DNA of 64,000 nucleotides from Vibrio sp. JPW-9-11-11 (GCF_013369335.1 NZ_SZQJ01000009.1:186001-250000), one strand, 5' to 3'. Positions 16,440-27,548 are shown, counted from the stretch's first letter. A program made the numbers and translations. Notes: a model not told the origin generated them from the letters alone.

Positions 16440-17699
16440 ATGTCATCACCATTTTCTGCGCTTGGGCTTAGTTCAACACTTGTTACCACACTCGAATCTA
16501 TAGGGTTCAATGAGCCAACAGATATTCAAAGTCAGGCTATTCCTCATGTCTTAGCGGGCAGTGACGTGCTGGCGGGGGCTCAAACGGGGACTGGAAAAAC
16601 CGCGGCATTTGGACTACCGATATTGCAACAATTACTAGAACAAACCCGACGCAGAGACCCACAAAGTAACGAAGTGACCGCGTTGGTACTGGTGCCGACT
16701 CGAGAGCTTGCGCAACAAGTGTTTGATAGTATTAATCAATATGCGGCGAACACTGAGCTCCATATAGTGACGGCGTATGGTGGCACTAGTATGAACGTAC
16801 AAACGCGTAATTTGATTCATGGCTGCGATATGTTGATCGCGACACCAGGTCGACTGTTAGACCATATGCATTGTAAAAACGTGACGCTAACGAAGACTCG
16901 TCATCTGGTCTTGGATGAGGCGGATCGTATGTTAGATATGGGTTTCATGCCAGATCTCAAACGTATTCTCAAACAGTGTAACCCAGAGCGTCAAACTTTG
17001 TTCTTTTCTGCTACGTTTGATAAGCGGATTAAAAATATCGCCTATAAAATGTTACAGCAGCCGATTGAAGTACAAGTGAATGCATCAAATTCGACAGCAG
17101 AAACGGTGAAACAGATGATTCATCCGGTGGATAAAAAGCGTAAAGCGGAGCTGCTTGCTTATTTGATTGGTTCGCGCAATTGGCACCAAGTGTTGGTGTT
17201 TACTAAGACCAAACAAGGCAGTGATGCGTTGGCGAAAGAGCTCAAGTTGGATGGGATTAAAGCGGTGTCAATCAATGGCGACAAGAGTCAAGGCGCGCGG
17301 CAAAAAGCACTCGACGACTTTAAATCTGGGCAGGTGAGAGCCTTAATTGCGACCGACGTAGCGGCTCGGGGCTTGGATATTCAGCAGCTCGAGCAGGTGG
17401 TCAACTTTGACATGCCCTATAAAGCCGAAGATTACATTCATCGTATTGGACGAACAGGACGAGCCGGGCAACCAGGTTATGCGGTTTCTTTAATGAGTAG
17501 AGACGAAGAGTATTTGCTCGAGGCGATAGAGCGTTTACTGGATGTCAAACTCCCTCAAGAGTGGCTCGCGGGCTTCGAGCCGAGCTTGGTCGAAGAAATC
17601 GAGTCTGACAAAGGTCCGAGGCGTAAAGGACGCGGAGCCGATAAACGTAAAATGAAAGCAAAACTGAAAATACACGCCAATCGCGGCAAAAAGAAATAA
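16440..17699 (+). CDS. DEAD-box ATP-dependent RNA helicase, RhlE-like
   Basis: An RNA helicase of 419 residues. Walker A (AQTGTGKT) is at 47-54, DEAD at 159-162, then SAT and HRIGRTGRAG. There is no extra folded domain after the helicase core, only a basic Lys/Arg-rich tail from about residue 375 (GPRRKGRGADKRKMKAK), as in RhlE-type enzymes. It lacks the RRM-like domain of the DbpA in this window. RhlE-type helicases act in ribosome maturation and RNA decay; which of these applies is not visible. GGTACTCCTT before the ATG gives no strong ribosome site. Confidence 0.88.
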   Translation: MSSPFSALGLSSTLVTTLESIGFNEPTDIQSQAIPHVLAGSDVLAGAQTGTGKTAAFGLPILQQLLEQTRRRDPQSNEVTALVLVPTRELAQQVFDSINQYAANTELHIVTAYGGTSMNVQTRNLIHGCDMLIATPGRLLDHMHCKNVTLTKTRHLVLDEADRMLDMGFMPDLKRILKQCNPERQTLFFSATFDKRIKNIAYKMLQQPIEVQVNASNSTAETVKQMIHPVDKKRKAELLAYLIGSRNWHQVLVFTKTKQGSDALAKELKLDGIKAVSINGDKSQGARQKALDDFKSGQVRALIATDVAARGLDIQQLEQVVNFDMPYKAEDYIHRIGRTGRAGQPGYAVSLMSRDEEYLLEAIERLLDVKLPQEWLAGFEPSLVEEIESDKGPRRKGRGADKRKMKAKLKIHANRGKKK

Positions 17700-17758
17700 C
17701 CGAAGGGTTCCTATCGTGCACGATAAGTCCGTCTGTTTTATTCATTAAGGAGTCACTC

Positions 17759-18268
17759 TTGAAGCTTGCCTTACTCAATCTGAAGGATGCCGCCGAGTTA
17801 CTCAAGTTTGAGGCGGAGAATAGAGAGTGGTTTGACCGTTTTATTCCGCCTCGTGAAATAGGCTTCTATACCTTAACTGGGGTGAAACAACACATTCGCG
17901 AGTTTTTACTCGACTATCACTGTAGTGAAATGCTGCCGCTGCTGATTAAAAGTGATCAAGATGAAATTATTGGCCGACTCAATCTGACCAACATAGACAC
18001 CAACAGACGTACTGCGCATCTTGGTTATCGAGTTGGGCAATCTTCGGTTAATCAGGGAGTGGCTAAGTGGGCGGTGGCCCAGATGCCTGAAATGCTTAAA
18101 AGATATGGCATTGAGCAGCTTTATGCTTATGCACAAACGAGCAATCTCGCCTCACAGAACGTGCTATTGGCAAGTGGCTTTGTTTATACAAAACGGGTGG
18201 CTAACTTCGCTGAGTTACATGGTAAGCCTATCGATTGTTTGGAGTATAGGCTAGAGGTTGGTGTTTGA
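17759..18268 (+). CDS. GNAT N-acetyltransferase (RimJ/RimL-like)
   Basis: A 169-residue GNAT acetyltransferase that would use acetyl-CoA. The pattern is that of the RimJ/RimL branch: an N-terminal motif around FDRFIPPREIG, a central strand LGYRVGQSSVNQGVAKWAV in the position of the acetyl-CoA loop, and SQNVLLASGFVYTKR near the C-terminus, equivalent to N-x-x-S-x-x-V-x-x-x-x-GF. The pyrophosphate loop is not a textbook Q/RxxGxG. The start is TTG with TAAGGAG six bases upstream. The substrate (ribosomal protein or small molecule) cannot be told. Confidence 0.8.
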   Translation: MKLALLNLKDAAELLKFEAENREWFDRFIPPREIGFYTLTGVKQHIREFLLDYHCSEMLPLLIKSDQDEIIGRLNLTNIDTNRRTAHLGYRVGQSSVNQGVAKWAVAQMPEMLKRYGIEQLYAYAQTSNLASQNVLLASGFVYTKRVANFAELHGKPIDCLEYRLEVGV

Positions 18269-18423
18269 ACTAAGAAATACAAACAATTTAATATCAGGCT
18301 GTTATAGTGATACTAATAGTTAACATATTGAATCATCGGTGCTGAGCTTGACTTGACCTACCATTGAACTATTACTTACCTGTAGCGGAAAAATGTGGCT
18401 TTCCGGCCATTTGGGAGGAAGTA

Positions 18424-19197
18424 ATGCGTTATATTGTGGTCTTAATCAGTGTATGGTTAACCAGTTTGTCCGTGCAGGCAAAGACGGATATCACTATTTA
18501 TGGGGATGACTCATACCCTCCGTATTCCTATGTAGAAAGTGGACGTTTAACGGGAATATATACGGTGATACTGGAAAAGATTTTTTCCAAGATGCCTGAA
18601 TACAATGTGACATTAAAAGGCACGCCATGGAAGCGTGGGCTCTCTGAAATTGAAGCAAGTAAAATTTTTGCACTTTATCCTCCCTACAAAAGGCCCGAGC
18701 AACGCCCCTATATGGAGTACGAGGTTCCGATATTAGACGAAAAACTCGTAGTCGTCTGTCAGAAATCGGTTTTGAGTAACCCAAGGCCAAATTGGCCCCA
18801 AGATTATATGGGTTTGCTCATAGGGAATAATTCAGGCTTTTCAGCTGGAGGAGATGAGTTTAGAGCGGCGGTGAAAGCAGGTGACATAAAGCTAACAGAA
18901 ACGAAAGGAACACCAAAAAACCTACTCAAGCTGATTGCTGGAAGAGTCGATTGTTACATGAATGATGCACTTTCAATTCAATGGGAGCTTAAAAAGTTAG
19001 CAAACGAAGGCAAATACGACGGGAAGAGTGTTGTACAAGGGGCAACTATTAGCTCTGAGCAAGGCTTTTTAGGCATAGTTACGGATGGCACCGCCTTCCC
19101 ATACAAGCAGGACTTCAAAACCAAGTACCATGAAGTTCTAAACCAAATGAAAGCGAGTGGTGAGATAGATTCAATCGTAAGTGACTTTATCCAATAG
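18424..19197 (+). CDS. Periplasmic solute-binding protein, SBP_bac_3 type
   Basis: A 257-residue protein with a 19-residue signal peptide (cleavage after SVQA) and a type II periplasmic binding fold: ITIYGDDSYPPYSYVESGRL, and later LLIGNNSGFSAGG, RVDCYMNDALS. It resembles the stand-alone amino-acid-binding-like proteins common in vibrios and lacks neighbouring ABC permease genes. It might bind an amino acid or act as a sensor, but the ligand is unknown. The longer frame from TTG at 18364 is rejected because GGGAGGAAG sits just before the ATG at 18424, which also begins the signal peptide. Confidence 0.8.
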   Translation: MRYIVVLISVWLTSLSVQAKTDITIYGDDSYPPYSYVESGRLTGIYTVILEKIFSKMPEYNVTLKGTPWKRGLSEIEASKIFALYPPYKRPEQRPYMEYEVPILDEKLVVVCQKSVLSNPRPNWPQDYMGLLIGNNSGFSAGGDEFRAAVKAGDIKLTETKGTPKNLLKLIAGRVDCYMNDALSIQWELKKLANEGKYDGKSVVQGATISSEQGFLGIVTDGTAFPYKQDFKTKYHEVLNQMKASGEIDSIVSDFIQ

Positions 19198-19211
19198 GTT
19201 ATTATCAATAA

Positions 19212-19236
19212 AAACGGAAGCGTTCAGCTTCCGTTT
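19212..19236. terminator. Bidirectional terminator between binding protein and desaturase genes
   Basis: AAACGGAAG and CTTCCGTTT (9 bp) with a 7-base loop between two convergent genes. Confidence 0.75.
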
Positions 19237-19248
19237 GCGTAGGTGAAG

Positions 19249-20376
19249 TTAAGAATATTGAGCGATAAGGTTATCCCAACTTTTACGTTGTTGGGCTAGG
19301 TCTTGTTTGATTTGCTGGTATCGCATTTTCAACAAACTGCGTTCATACTTTTCTACCAAACCATTTCGCGTTGCCTCTAGCATCTGCTTTTTCACCTCAT
19401 AGTAGTCAGACATTTTACCTATGAGCTGTTCAAACTCTTTATTTAACGCTTCATTAAGCAGCCTAGCGTTGGGAAGTTGATGAATTTTACTGGTTGCCGT
19501 TAGTAATGCTTGTTTCGCTCGCGCTTTCTCTATCTTGAGCTTAGGGGTGATCCTGAGTTTTGAAGTCAAACCAAGCCATGAGCAGCTTTTAATCAACCAC
19601 TTGGTTGGGTCGTATTGCCACCAATAAATGCCGTTGCGATAGTCATTTTCGAAAATGTGGTGGTAGTTATGATAACCCTCTCCAAAGGTAAACACGGCGA
19701 GCACAGCATTGTCGCGAGCGGTGTTTTTATCGGTATAAGGTTGAGAACCCCAGATATGCGCCAACGAGTTAATAAAGAAGGTTGAGTGGTGACTGAGCAC
19801 CAAGCGCAATACGCCGACGATCAACAGCATTCCCCATACATCTCCATAGATCAACCCTAGCGCGATAGGCACGCCAAGGTTCATGACCAATGCTAACACG
19901 ACGTAGTACTTGTGCTGCCACATCACGATGCGGTCTTTTTGCAGATCACGACAATTGCTGTAGTCGGAATATTGGTTGGCGTTGTACTCACGCAACATCC
20001 AGCCTATGTGTGAATACCAAAAACCGCGTTTGGCTGAATAAGGGTCTTTGTCATTATTATCGACGTGTTTGTGATGAATACGATGGTCAGAGCTCCAATG
20101 CAATGCACTGTTTTGCAGTGCGAATGCACCACCTAATGCAAACAGGCTGCGCAACGACCAATGGGCTTGATAGGTTTTGTGCGCCCAAAGCCTGTGATAA
20201 CCGGCTGTAATTGAAAGATTACAAAAGGAGAAGCTAATCAAAAACCAGGCAAGATGCTCGCTACCATAGCCATAGTGAACGCCATACCAAGGCACGACAA
20301 TCACAGCCACTAAGAAAGACGATAAAAACAGGGTGATATTTAACCAAATCAGAGGGGGCTTTTGAGGATCCGACAT
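19249..20376 (-). CDS. Membrane fatty-acid (acyl-CoA delta-9 type) desaturase
   Basis: An integral-membrane di-iron desaturase of 375 residues. The three histidine boxes are present: HRLWAH (61-66), HRIHH (98-102) and HNYHH (236-240). The family signature GWMLRE and four hydrophobic segments are also seen. It should add a double bond to saturated acyl chains, probably acyl-CoA, and help tune membrane fluidity. The last 100 residues are a charged, helical extension rich in Lys, Gln and Glu that goes beyond the catalytic core. AAGGAAA precedes the ATG. Its promoter overlaps a double operator of the FabR/DesT kind. Confidence 0.93.
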   Translation of the reverse strand: MSDPQKPPLIWLNITLFLSSFLVAVIVVPWYGVHYGYGSEHLAWFLISFSFCNLSITAGYHRLWAHKTYQAHWSLRSLFALGGAFALQNSALHWSSDHRIHHKHVDNNDKDPYSAKRGFWYSHIGWMLREYNANQYSDYSNCRDLQKDRIVMWQHKYYVVLALVMNLGVPIALGLIYGDVWGMLLIVGVLRLVLSHHSTFFINSLAHIWGSQPYTDKNTARDNAVLAVFTFGEGYHNYHHIFENDYRNGIYWWQYDPTKWLIKSCSWLGLTSKLRITPKLKIEKARAKQALLTATSKIHQLPNARLLNEALNKEFEQLIGKMSDYYEVKKQMLEATRNGLVEKYERSLLKMRYQQIKQDLAQQRKSWDNLIAQYS

Positions 20377-20393
20377 GGTGATGATTTCCTTTC

Positions 20394-20439
20394 AGCTAAC
20401 AGTTGTACGCCAGAATATCAGCGTACAACTGTAAGTCAA
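20394..20439 (-). promoter_or_regulatory. Desaturase promoter with double FabR/DesT-like operator
   Basis: A perfect inverted repeat with 12-base arms, ACAGTTGTACGC (20399-20410) and GCGTACAACTGT (20421-20432), separated by 10 bases. On the minus strand a -35 TTGACT (20434-20439) and a -10 TATTCT (20412-20417) are 16 bases apart, so one half lies between the boxes and the other just downstream of the -10. Each half with its flank (AGCGTACAACTGT, and GCGTACAACTGTTAGCT in reverse) looks like the short palindromes bound by the TetR-family regulators FabR or DesT, from memory of those motifs. Confidence 0.65.
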
Positions 20440-20645
20440 ATAAATTTCTATTCATTGGTGTAATCGATCACGAGCCGGCAATGACATGCTGATAGGAATG
20501 CTATCTAACTCAAATTAGTACTCGCTTATATGCATAAAAATTCGAGACTTTCGATAGGATTCCTTAGAATGTTTGGCTTTTTGTTAAATGTTTTATAGTA
20601 TGAAGAAGTTAAATAATCCTTACAGGAAGTAATAAGGAACTATAA

Positions 20646-21206
20646 ATGGAATTAAAGTTAGCTGAATATAGTGATTATGAGCGTATTGCCACTTTGCATG
20701 CTCAGAGTTGGAAGTTGTTTTATCAAGGCATTTTGGGCTCAGACTATTTGCAACAAGAAGTGGACGAAGAACGCAGCGCTATTTGGCAAACCCGTCTTAT
20801 CAATCCTCCTTTTAATCAACATGTCGTCCTAATTGAAGAGGGCGGTTTGTTGTGTGGTTTTATTTGTGCCTTTGGTAATCATGATTTTGAGAAAGGTACG
20901 ATGATCGATGCTTTGCACGTTGATCCCGCCTATCGTGGTAAGGGCATTGGGGCGAAGTTGCTGGCTGAAATGGCCAAATGGATTGCCCAGTACTTCCCAG
21001 ATAATGGCGTGTATCTCGAAGTAATGAAAGACAACAAACAAGCTATCGACTTTTATCGCCACATCGGGGGTAAATACGCGGTTGAGAGGCTGTGGAATGC
21101 ACCTTGTGGTAACCAAGTGCCTGAACTTGTTTACACTTGGGGATCTGGCCAAGAACTATTAGACAGTGTTTTACCCCACACCAAACCATCGCTTGTAACA
21201 GGTTGA
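20646..21206 (+). CDS. GNAT family N-acetyltransferase
   Basis: A 186-residue single-domain acetyltransferase. The acetyl-CoA loop is visible as VDPAYRGKGIGAKLL (R-G-K-G-I-G), with the following YLEVMKDNKQAIDFYRHIGGK as the conserved C-terminal motif. The N-terminal part around LHAQSWKLFYQGIL fits GNAT motif C. The target molecule is unknown. TAAGGAACT precedes the ATG. It is divergent from the desaturase and 95 bases upstream of the RND adaptor gene. Confidence 0.82.
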   Translation: MELKLAEYSDYERIATLHAQSWKLFYQGILGSDYLQQEVDEERSAIWQTRLINPPFNQHVVLIEEGGLLCGFICAFGNHDFEKGTMIDALHVDPAYRGKGIGAKLLAEMAKWIAQYFPDNGVYLEVMKDNKQAIDFYRHIGGKYAVERLWNAPCGNQVPELVYTWGSGQELLDSVLPHTKPSLVTG

Positions 21207-21301
21207 TACAAACTCGTTCATATCCCTGATATTTCTCGGACAATCTATCAAAGACCGTTGAGTAACGTGAACTCGCCATTTTGTTATCTAACGGTCTATC
21301 A

Positions 21302-22417
21302 ATGAAAAAAACTTTACTTTCTACTGCACTACTCAGTGCACTTTTTCTCGCAGGATGCGGCGAAACCAGTAAAGGACACCAAGACACTCAGGCACAGCTG
21401 GTAGTTGCTGACCCAGCCAAAGTTATTCAGCATCAGCAAGGTAAAACATATATTGGTCGTGTAGAAGCGGTTGAAGATACCAATATTACCGCCCAAATCT
21501 CAGGGTATCTCAAACAGCGTCATTTTGAAGAAGGTCAAATGGTCGAGAAAGGGCAATTGCTCTTCACTATCGAACCGGCATCATTTGAAGCGCAGAGAGC
21601 CAGTGCCAACGCGGCACTCGCGCAGGCTCAAGCCGGGTTAAAGAAAGCAGAGCTCGATTTTGCTCGCGGTGAAAACCTTCTTCCTAAAGGCAGTATTTCC
21701 CAATCAGAATTTGATCATCTTAACGCAGCACTGTTGGGCGCGCGTGCGCAATTAGAAGCGACTAAGGCGCAGTTACACCTAGCAGAGGTCAACCTTTCAT
21801 ACACCGAAATTCGCGCGCCTTTCTCGGGCCGAATAGCACAGAGTAAAGTCAGTACTGGAGATCTTATTTCTCCTCAATCTGGTCCGCTGACCACCTTGGT
21901 CAGTTTGGATCCTGTGCATACCAGTTTTAGTCTCAGTGAACGTGAACGTCTCGAACTAGGAATTGATCAAGTTCAAGGCAATGGCAGCGGTGAGCAGGTT
22001 GAAGTCCAGGTGATGTTGGAAAACGGAAAACCGTTTAATCATATCGGCAAACTCGATTTTATTGGCAATCGAATTGATTTAAATACTGGCACCATTGCCA
22101 TGCGTGCAGTTATCGATAATCCCCAATATCGTTTGTTGCCCGGGCAACATGTCAAAGTAGAGTTACGAGAAGCGCAAGCAAAAGACGTGGTCGTTGTCCC
22201 AAGACGCGCAGTACAAACCGATCTTGAAGGTCACTTCGTGATGGTGGTGGCTGAAAACAATGTCGCTGAGCGTCGCAATGTAGAGTTAGGTCGTCAAGTA
22301 GAAAGCGGTGTGATTATCCGTAGTGGTTTGAGTAAAAACGAGCGGGTAATTACTCAAGGGTTGCAACGTGTTCGCAACGGTGTCCCTGTGCGTTTTGCTG
22401 AATCTGACGTGAAATAG
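21302..22417 (+). CDS. RND efflux periplasmic adaptor lipoprotein
   Basis: A membrane-fusion protein of the AcrA/MexA type, 371 residues, linking the RND pump to an outer-membrane channel. The signal peptide ends in a lipobox (LFLAGC, Cys19), so it should be lipid-anchored in the periplasm. Seen: the lipoyl half-motifs around [20 protein letters not shown] and [18 protein letters not shown] on either side of a coiled hairpin at about 100-155, then beta-barrel and membrane-proximal domains. A TTG start 7 codons earlier is possible; the ATG at 21302 begins the lipoprotein signal directly. The pump gene follows after 11 bases. No outer-membrane factor gene is adjacent. Confidence 0.92.
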   Translation: MKKTLLSTALLSALFLAGCGETSKGHQDTQAQLVVADPAKVIQHQQGKTYIGRVEAVEDTNITAQISGYLKQRHFEEGQMVEKGQLLFTIEPASFEAQRASANAALAQAQAGLKKAELDFARGENLLPKGSISQSEFDHLNAALLGARAQLEATKAQLHLAEVNLSYTEIRAPFSGRIAQSKVSTGDLISPQSGPLTTLVSLDPVHTSFSLSERERLELGIDQVQGNGSGEQVEVQVMLENGKPFNHIGKLDFIGNRIDLNTGTIAMRAVIDNPQYRLLPGQHVKVELREAQAKDVVVVPRRAVQTDLEGHFVMVVAENNVAERRNVELGRQVESGVIIRSGLSKNERVITQGLQRVRNGVPVRFAESDVK

Positions 22418-22428
22418 GAGGCGGCGAA

Positions 22429-25400
22429 ATGTTAAGTCGATTCTTTATTCAACGTCCAAAATTTGCGCTGGTTATCTCCATCATCCTGACTCTTGCCGGC
22501 CTGATATCCTTGGCTTTGTTGCCGATTGCGGAATATCCAAAAATTAGCCCACCGTCGGTCAGCGTGACAGCATACTATACGGGTGCGAGCGCCGAAGTTG
22601 TCGAACAAGCGGTTGCAGACCCGATAGAAACGTCGGTAAATGGCGTCGAGAATATGCTTTATATGTCATCAAAAAGTGCTAACGATGGCTCCTATAGCTT
22701 AAATGTGACCTTCGACGTTGGCACGGACCCAGATATGGCACAAGTGAATGTGCAAAACCGCGTTTCGCAGATCGAATCAAAGCTACCCCAAGAAGTACGT
22801 ATGGTTGGCGTGACGGTAAAAAAACGCTCTCCTGATCTTTTAATGGTGCTGAACTTCTACTCCCCAGACGGAAAATATGACGATCAGTTTTTGATCAACT
22901 ACATCAACCTTAATGTTAAAGACCAGCTCGCTCGAGTCAAAGGGATCAGCGAGGTTAATGTGATTGGTGGCGGTGAATACGCGATGCGTGTGTGGCTGGA
23001 CCCTGAAAAAATGGCCAACCTAACCCTGACAACCTCCGATGTCCATGCAGCGCTTGCCGAACAAAATGTTCAAGTGGCCGCAGGGCGGGTCGGCGCAGCG
23101 CCGTATAGTCGCGCACAAGACGTTCAGTTTAACCTTGTCACCAAAGGGCGATTAGAGAGTGTCAGTGAGTTCGAGAATGTCGTGCTGCGAGCTAACCCGG
23201 ATGGTTCATCGGTCTACCTCAAAGATGTCGCACGCGTCGAGCTAGGTAAAAAGTTTTACGATGGCAGTGGTCAATTCCGTGGTCAAGACGCGTCAATTGT
23301 TGCCCTGTCTCTGCAATCAGACGCCAATGCGCTAGAAAGTGGTCAAGCTGTGATGGATTTGCTCGATCAATTGAGCGTTAGCTTTCCTGAAGGCATGGCC
23401 TACGAGACCAGTTACGACACCACTGTATTTGTCGCAGAATCGATCAAAGGTGTTGTAAAAACACTGATCGAAGCGATATTGCTGGTGATTGCCGTCACTT
23501 ATCTATTTTTGGGGAGTATGCGAGCAACCTTGATTCCCGTAGTGGCGATTCCTGTCTCCCTGATAGGCACGTTTGCCGCTATGCAGTTGACTGGCTTCAC
23601 CATCAATACCGTGACCTTGTTTGGTTTGATTCTGGCGATCGGTATCGTGGTGGACGACGCAATTCTGGTCATTGAAAATGTCGATACCACGATGGCAAAA
23701 GACCCTACTCTTAGCCCGAGAAAAGCAACGCTCATTGCTATGAAAGAGGTGACCGGTCCGATTGTGACGTCGACGCTAGTATTATTGGCGGTATTCCTTC
23801 CCGTGGCCATGTTGCCGGGCATTACAGGTATTATGTATCGCCAGTTTGCATTGACTATCTGTATTTCGGTTGTGATCTCTTCGATTAACGCGTTGACCTT
23901 GTCGCCAGCTCTGTGTTCGTTGGTTCTCAAACCCGGAGGAGGAAACACCGCCCGTTGGTTCAACGCTTTCAACCGAGGATTAGAGCGATTGACCCAAGGA
24001 TATGGAAAACTCGCCGGAGTGTTCGTGAAAAAAACGTTATTGCTCGGCGCCTTCTTTGGTCTCGCTCTGCTACTGGTTGGCTTTTTTGCCAAAACCACGT
24101 CAACGGCGTTCGTTCCTCAAGAAGACAAGGGGATCTTGTTGGTTAACGTGCAGCTACCGGACTCCGCTTCTTTGTCGCGTACCGAACAAGCGACTGAAAA
24201 GCTCATTGATATAGTGCAACAAGAGCCGGGTATCGATGGCGTTACTGTGGCCAATGGTTTTGCGTTTATGACCGGTGCGGCAGCATCAAATGGAGCCTCA
24301 CTCTTTATCAAGTTGCATGATTGGGAAAACCGCAATGCTTTGGGCGAAGGACATTCGGCCAATGCCATCGCGCAGAGAATCAATACCCGTGCAGCGACCG
24401 AACTTCCTCAAGCGACTGTGTTCGCCATGGGACCTCCGGCAGTACCGGGCATGGGGGCAGCATCAGGCTTTGAGTTTGTGTTGGAAGACTCACTTGGGCG
24501 AAGTCGCAATCAGCTCGCGATGGTGATGGGACAAGTTATCGAAGAGGCCAATAAGCAACCGGAAATTGCATATGCTTTCAGTACCTTCCGTGCCAATGTT
24601 CCGCACTATTACCTCGATATTGATCGAGAGAAAGCCAAACAGCTAGGCGTCTCTCTTGCAAATGTATTCCAGACGCTACAGGGTAACTTAGGCTCACTAT
24701 ACGTCAACGACTTTACCATGTTCGGTAAAAACTTCCGTGTCACTATGCAAGCCGACGGGCAACATCGAAATAGTATCGAAGATCTGGAACGCTTTCATGT
24801 ACGTTCAGCAACTGGCGCTATGATCCCACTCAGCACTTTGGTCAGTAACGAACAAGTGTTCGAGCCCGATGTTGCTTGGCGTTACAATATGTATCGCAGC
24901 GCGATTATCCAGGGGCAGCCTGCACCTGGTTACTCGAGTGGTGATGCAATTGCTGCGATGGAACGCGTTGCAGCACAGGTTTTGCCCCAAGGTTACCAAT
25001 ACGAATGGACAGGCATGGCTTACCAAGAAGTCATGGCTGGTAACCAAGCGATATTTGCATTCGCACTCGCCTTAATCTTTATTTATCTATTTATGGTGGC
25101 TCAATATGAAAGTTGGACGATTCCGTTAGCAATCATTTTGGTGGTACCGATAGCCACGCTAGGCTCATTCTTAGCGCTCAACGCAACTGGCACACCGTTA
25201 AACCTTTATGCGCAAATTGGATTGGTGTTATTGATCGCGCTAGCGGCGAAAAATGCCATACTCATCGTTGAGTTCGCCAAAAGCGAACGTGAGGATAAAG
25301 AGGTTGAGATCGATCAGGCGGCGGTGAATGGGGGTAAGCTGCGCTTTCGTGCGGTCAACATGACGTCTTGGTCATTTATCTTGGGGATCTTTCCGCTACT

Positions 25401-25581
25401 ATTTGCAGCGGGGGCAGGGCATGTGAGTCAGAACTCGCTTGGGGTTTCGTTAATTGGTGGACTGCTTTGTGTGTTATTGGCGGGGACGCTTTTGATCCCT
25501 GGTTTCTATGCATTCATTCAGCGTAAACGAGAGAAACTTCACGGTGGAAGCACTAAATTGATTCCTCTAGATGACGAGTAG
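22429..25581 (+). CDS. RND multidrug efflux permease (HAE1 family)
   Basis: A full-length 1050-residue inner-membrane drug/proton antiporter of the AcrB type with 12 expected helices and two large periplasmic loops. The proton-relay pair in helix 4 is present in [17 protein letters not shown] (two adjacent Asp), and the repeat-end signature [20 protein letters not shown] is seen in helix 10. GGAGG lies before the ATG, 11 bases after the adaptor gene. V. cholerae has six such pumps (VexB, D, F, H, K, M); I cannot say which this corresponds to. The substrates are unknown. Strong terminator downstream. Confidence 0.94.
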   Translation: MLSRFFIQRPKFALVISIILTLAGLISLALLPIAEYPKISPPSVSVTAYYTGASAEVVEQAVADPIETSVNGVENMLYMSSKSANDGSYSLNVTFDVGTDPDMAQVNVQNRVSQIESKLPQEVRMVGVTVKKRSPDLLMVLNFYSPDGKYDDQFLINYINLNVKDQLARVKGISEVNVIGGGEYAMRVWLDPEKMANLTLTTSDVHAALAEQNVQVAAGRVGAAPYSRAQDVQFNLVTKGRLESVSEFENVVLRANPDGSSVYLKDVARVELGKKFYDGSGQFRGQDASIVALSLQSDANALESGQAVMDLLDQLSVSFPEGMAYETSYDTTVFVAESIKGVVKTLIEAILLVIAVTYLFLGSMRATLIPVVAIPVSLIGTFAAMQLTGFTINTVTLFGLILAIGIVVDDAILVIENVDTTMAKDPTLSPRKATLIAMKEVTGPIVTSTLVLLAVFLPVAMLPGITGIMYRQFALTICISVVISSINALTLSPALCSLVLKPGGGNTARWFNAFNRGLERLTQGYGKLAGVFVKKTLLLGAFFGLALLLVGFFAKTTSTAFVPQEDKGILLVNVQLPDSASLSRTEQATEKLIDIVQQEPGIDGVTVANGFAFMTGAAASNGASLFIKLHDWENRNALGEGHSANAIAQRINTRAATELPQATVFAMGPPAVPGMGAASGFEFVLEDSLGRSRNQLAMVMGQVIEEANKQPEIAYAFSTFRANVPHYYLDIDREKAKQLGVSLANVFQTLQGNLGSLYVNDFTMFGKNFRVTMQADGQHRNSIEDLERFHVRSATGAMIPLSTLVSNEQVFEPDVAWRYNMYRSAIIQGQPAPGYSSGDAIAAMERVAAQVLPQGYQYEWTGMAYQEVMAGNQAIFAFALALIFIYLFMVAQYESWTIPLAIILVVPIATLGSFLALNATGTPLNLYAQIGLVLLIALAAKNAILIVEFAKSEREDKEVEIDQAAVNGGKLRFRAVNMTSWSFILGIFPLLFAAGAGHVSQNSLGVSLIGGLLCVLLAGTLLIPGFYAFIQRKREKLHGGSTKLIPLDDE

Positions 25582-25603
25582 CTAACGACAAGATAACGAA
25601 TAA

Positions 25604-25636
25604 ATATCCCCTTACCATCCGGTAAGGGGATATTTT
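25604..25636. terminator. Bidirectional terminator between RND pump and chemoreceptor
   Basis: ATATCCCCTTACC and GGTAAGGGGATAT (13 bp) with a 4-base loop and T-rich flank. It sits between convergent genes. Confidence 0.9.
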
Positions 25637-25639
25637 GTT

Positions 25640-27400
25640 TTACGATGTTTTGAACTCAGCAACGGCACTGTCCATATCCGCTGCTTGAGCAGACACGCGG
25701 TCAACTTCGCTCAGGCACTGTTGCGCTGAACTCATGTTTCCTTCTGATATTGAGTTAAGCTCAGTAATCGACTCGCTAACCTGGTTCATCACAATACCCT
25801 GTTCTTCGATGGCAGAGGCAATGCGCTCAGAGTTGGCTTGAATCGTTTCCATATCATTGATGATTTGGCTCAAGCTACTATCTAGAGTGCGTGATGCCTC
25901 CAGCGTTTGCACCCCTTGCTCGTTACATTGATCGATATTGGTCACCACTTCCGCCATTTGGCTTTGAATGGCCGAAACCACTTTGGTGATTTCTTCCGTT
26001 GATTGATGAGTGCGGCTAGCGAGAGCGCGTACTTCGTCGGCCACTACCGCAAAACCGCGTCCCTGTTCACCTGCACGCGCTGCCTCAATAGCGGCATTGA
26101 GCGCGAGCAAATTGGTTTGCTCGGCGATTTCTTGAATGATATTGACCGCATCGCCGATTTTATCTACGTGATTATTGAGCGAACTGATCGACGCTTGGCT
26201 GCTACCAAGAATGGATGACAGTTGGTCGATATTGTTAACAGTAGAGTCCACCACCTTACGTCCATTTTTCGCATTGACCGACGCTTGTTGAACCCCTTCG
26301 ACTGCAACGGCAGTGCTTTCAGAAATCTCATTGATGGTAAGCACCATTTCTTGCACTGACGTGGCCATCGTACCAGTATGGTCGGCTTGAACATGGAACT
26401 GTTCGATAACGTTTTGCAGCTCGTTGTGCATGCTCGAGGTGCTATGCGTCAACTCGCGAGATTTGGTTTGAGAGCCTGAGATGAGCTGTTCGAATTTATC
26501 GAGTAACTCATTGAAGAAGTTACCGATAACAGACAGCTCGTCTTTTTTGGTCAACTTGGCTCTTAACGAGACATTATTGGTATGCGCAATCTCTTGGATA
26601 GCCTGTAGCAGATTGGCAACTTGTTGGTTGATTGTGCGAGAAATTTGGAAGATAAAACCGAAAATAATCAGTATTACGATAGCGGTGACAACAAGTTTGA
26701 GAGTGTTCAACTGTTCGCTGGTGGTTTTACTTTGCTGTGCCAACGCGCCTGAGAACGACTTAAACTGCTCTTCGACCGTGTGAGAAAGCGCGCGAGTATT
26801 GCCAAGTAGCCCCTGATTGTATTTCAGCCCAACTACTTTGGCTTGATTAATATACGCTGTTGCGGCATTGATGAGCTCTGTCGCGCCAGATGGCAAGAGA
26901 TTGGACTGAAGTTCACCTTTGAGAACATTTTCGTTGAACTCGGCTAATTGCACTAATTGTTCACTGCTTAGCGATGGACGAATTTGATCGATTGTTCGGT
27001 TATACGCACCGATTAGATTACTTTCTTCATCGAGTCCGAGCTGTTGAAAGGCTTTGACGAGCTGGTTGAAGCCCTGTTGGTAATTGACGATATCAACACG
27101 AAGTTGCTGACTAGAAGGGAGTTGGTATTCCTTGAGGATAACCGATAGCTCTTTTTCTAAATCGAGGAACGTTTGCATGTTTTTATTGAATGTATCTAGG
27201 TATTTCGTGTCTTTGCGGAGCAAAAAGTCCTTTTCATTACGTCGTAAGTTGAGCAAACGGATTTCGAGTTTTGCGACTAGCAGCGTCGCTTGGTTAAGTT
27301 GAGAAGTGGTTTGGGCAAAATGTGTGGTTGCGAAAAGTACAGCGACAACCCCAAAAATGGCTACAACACCCAATGAATAAAGTTTATTCTTAATATTCAT
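25640..27400 (-). CDS. Methyl-accepting chemotaxis protein with HBM-like sensor domain
   Basis: A 586-residue membrane chemoreceptor. Helix 1 is at about residues 8-26, a periplasmic all-helical sensor at 27-235, helix 2 at 236-255, HAMP at 256-308, and the signalling domain after that. The sensor has [17 protein letters not shown], typical of helical bimodular (HBM) domains, which in known cases bind TCA intermediates or related small acids. The signalling tip lies around residue 424-460 ([21 protein letters not shown]). There is no C-terminal CheB/CheR docking pentapeptide. The ligand is unknown. It signals through CheA/CheW at the cell pole. Confidence 0.92.
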   Translation of the reverse strand: MNIKNKLYSLGVVAIFGVVAVLFATTHFAQTTSQLNQATLLVAKLEIRLLNLRRNEKDFLLRKDTKYLDTFNKNMQTFLDLEKELSVILKEYQLPSSQQLRVDIVNYQQGFNQLVKAFQQLGLDEESNLIGAYNRTIDQIRPSLSSEQLVQLAEFNENVLKGELQSNLLPSGATELINAATAYINQAKVVGLKYNQGLLGNTRALSHTVEEQFKSFSGALAQQSKTTSEQLNTLKLVVTAIVILIIFGFIFQISRTINQQVANLLQAIQEIAHTNNVSLRAKLTKKDELSVIGNFFNELLDKFEQLISGSQTKSRELTHSTSSMHNELQNVIEQFHVQADHTGTMATSVQEMVLTINEISESTAVAVEGVQQASVNAKNGRKVVDSTVNNIDQLSSILGSSQASISSLNNHVDKIGDAVNIIQEIAEQTNLLALNAAIEAARAGEQGRGFAVVADEVRALASRTHQSTEEITKVVSAIQSQMAEVVTNIDQCNEQGVQTLEASRTLDSSLSQIINDMETIQANSERIASAIEEQGIVMNQVSESITELNSISEGNMSSAQQCLSEVDRVSAQAADMDSAVAEFKTS

Positions 27401-27548
27401 GAGATTACCTTAGTTCGTAAACAGCGCATAGTTTATTAGTATCAGTTTTGATGGTAGATGCTATTTATATATATATCAATTAAATCAATCTACTCGCCGA
27501 TTAAATTTATGTGAATAATCGAACTAAAGCGACAAAGAGAGTAACGTT

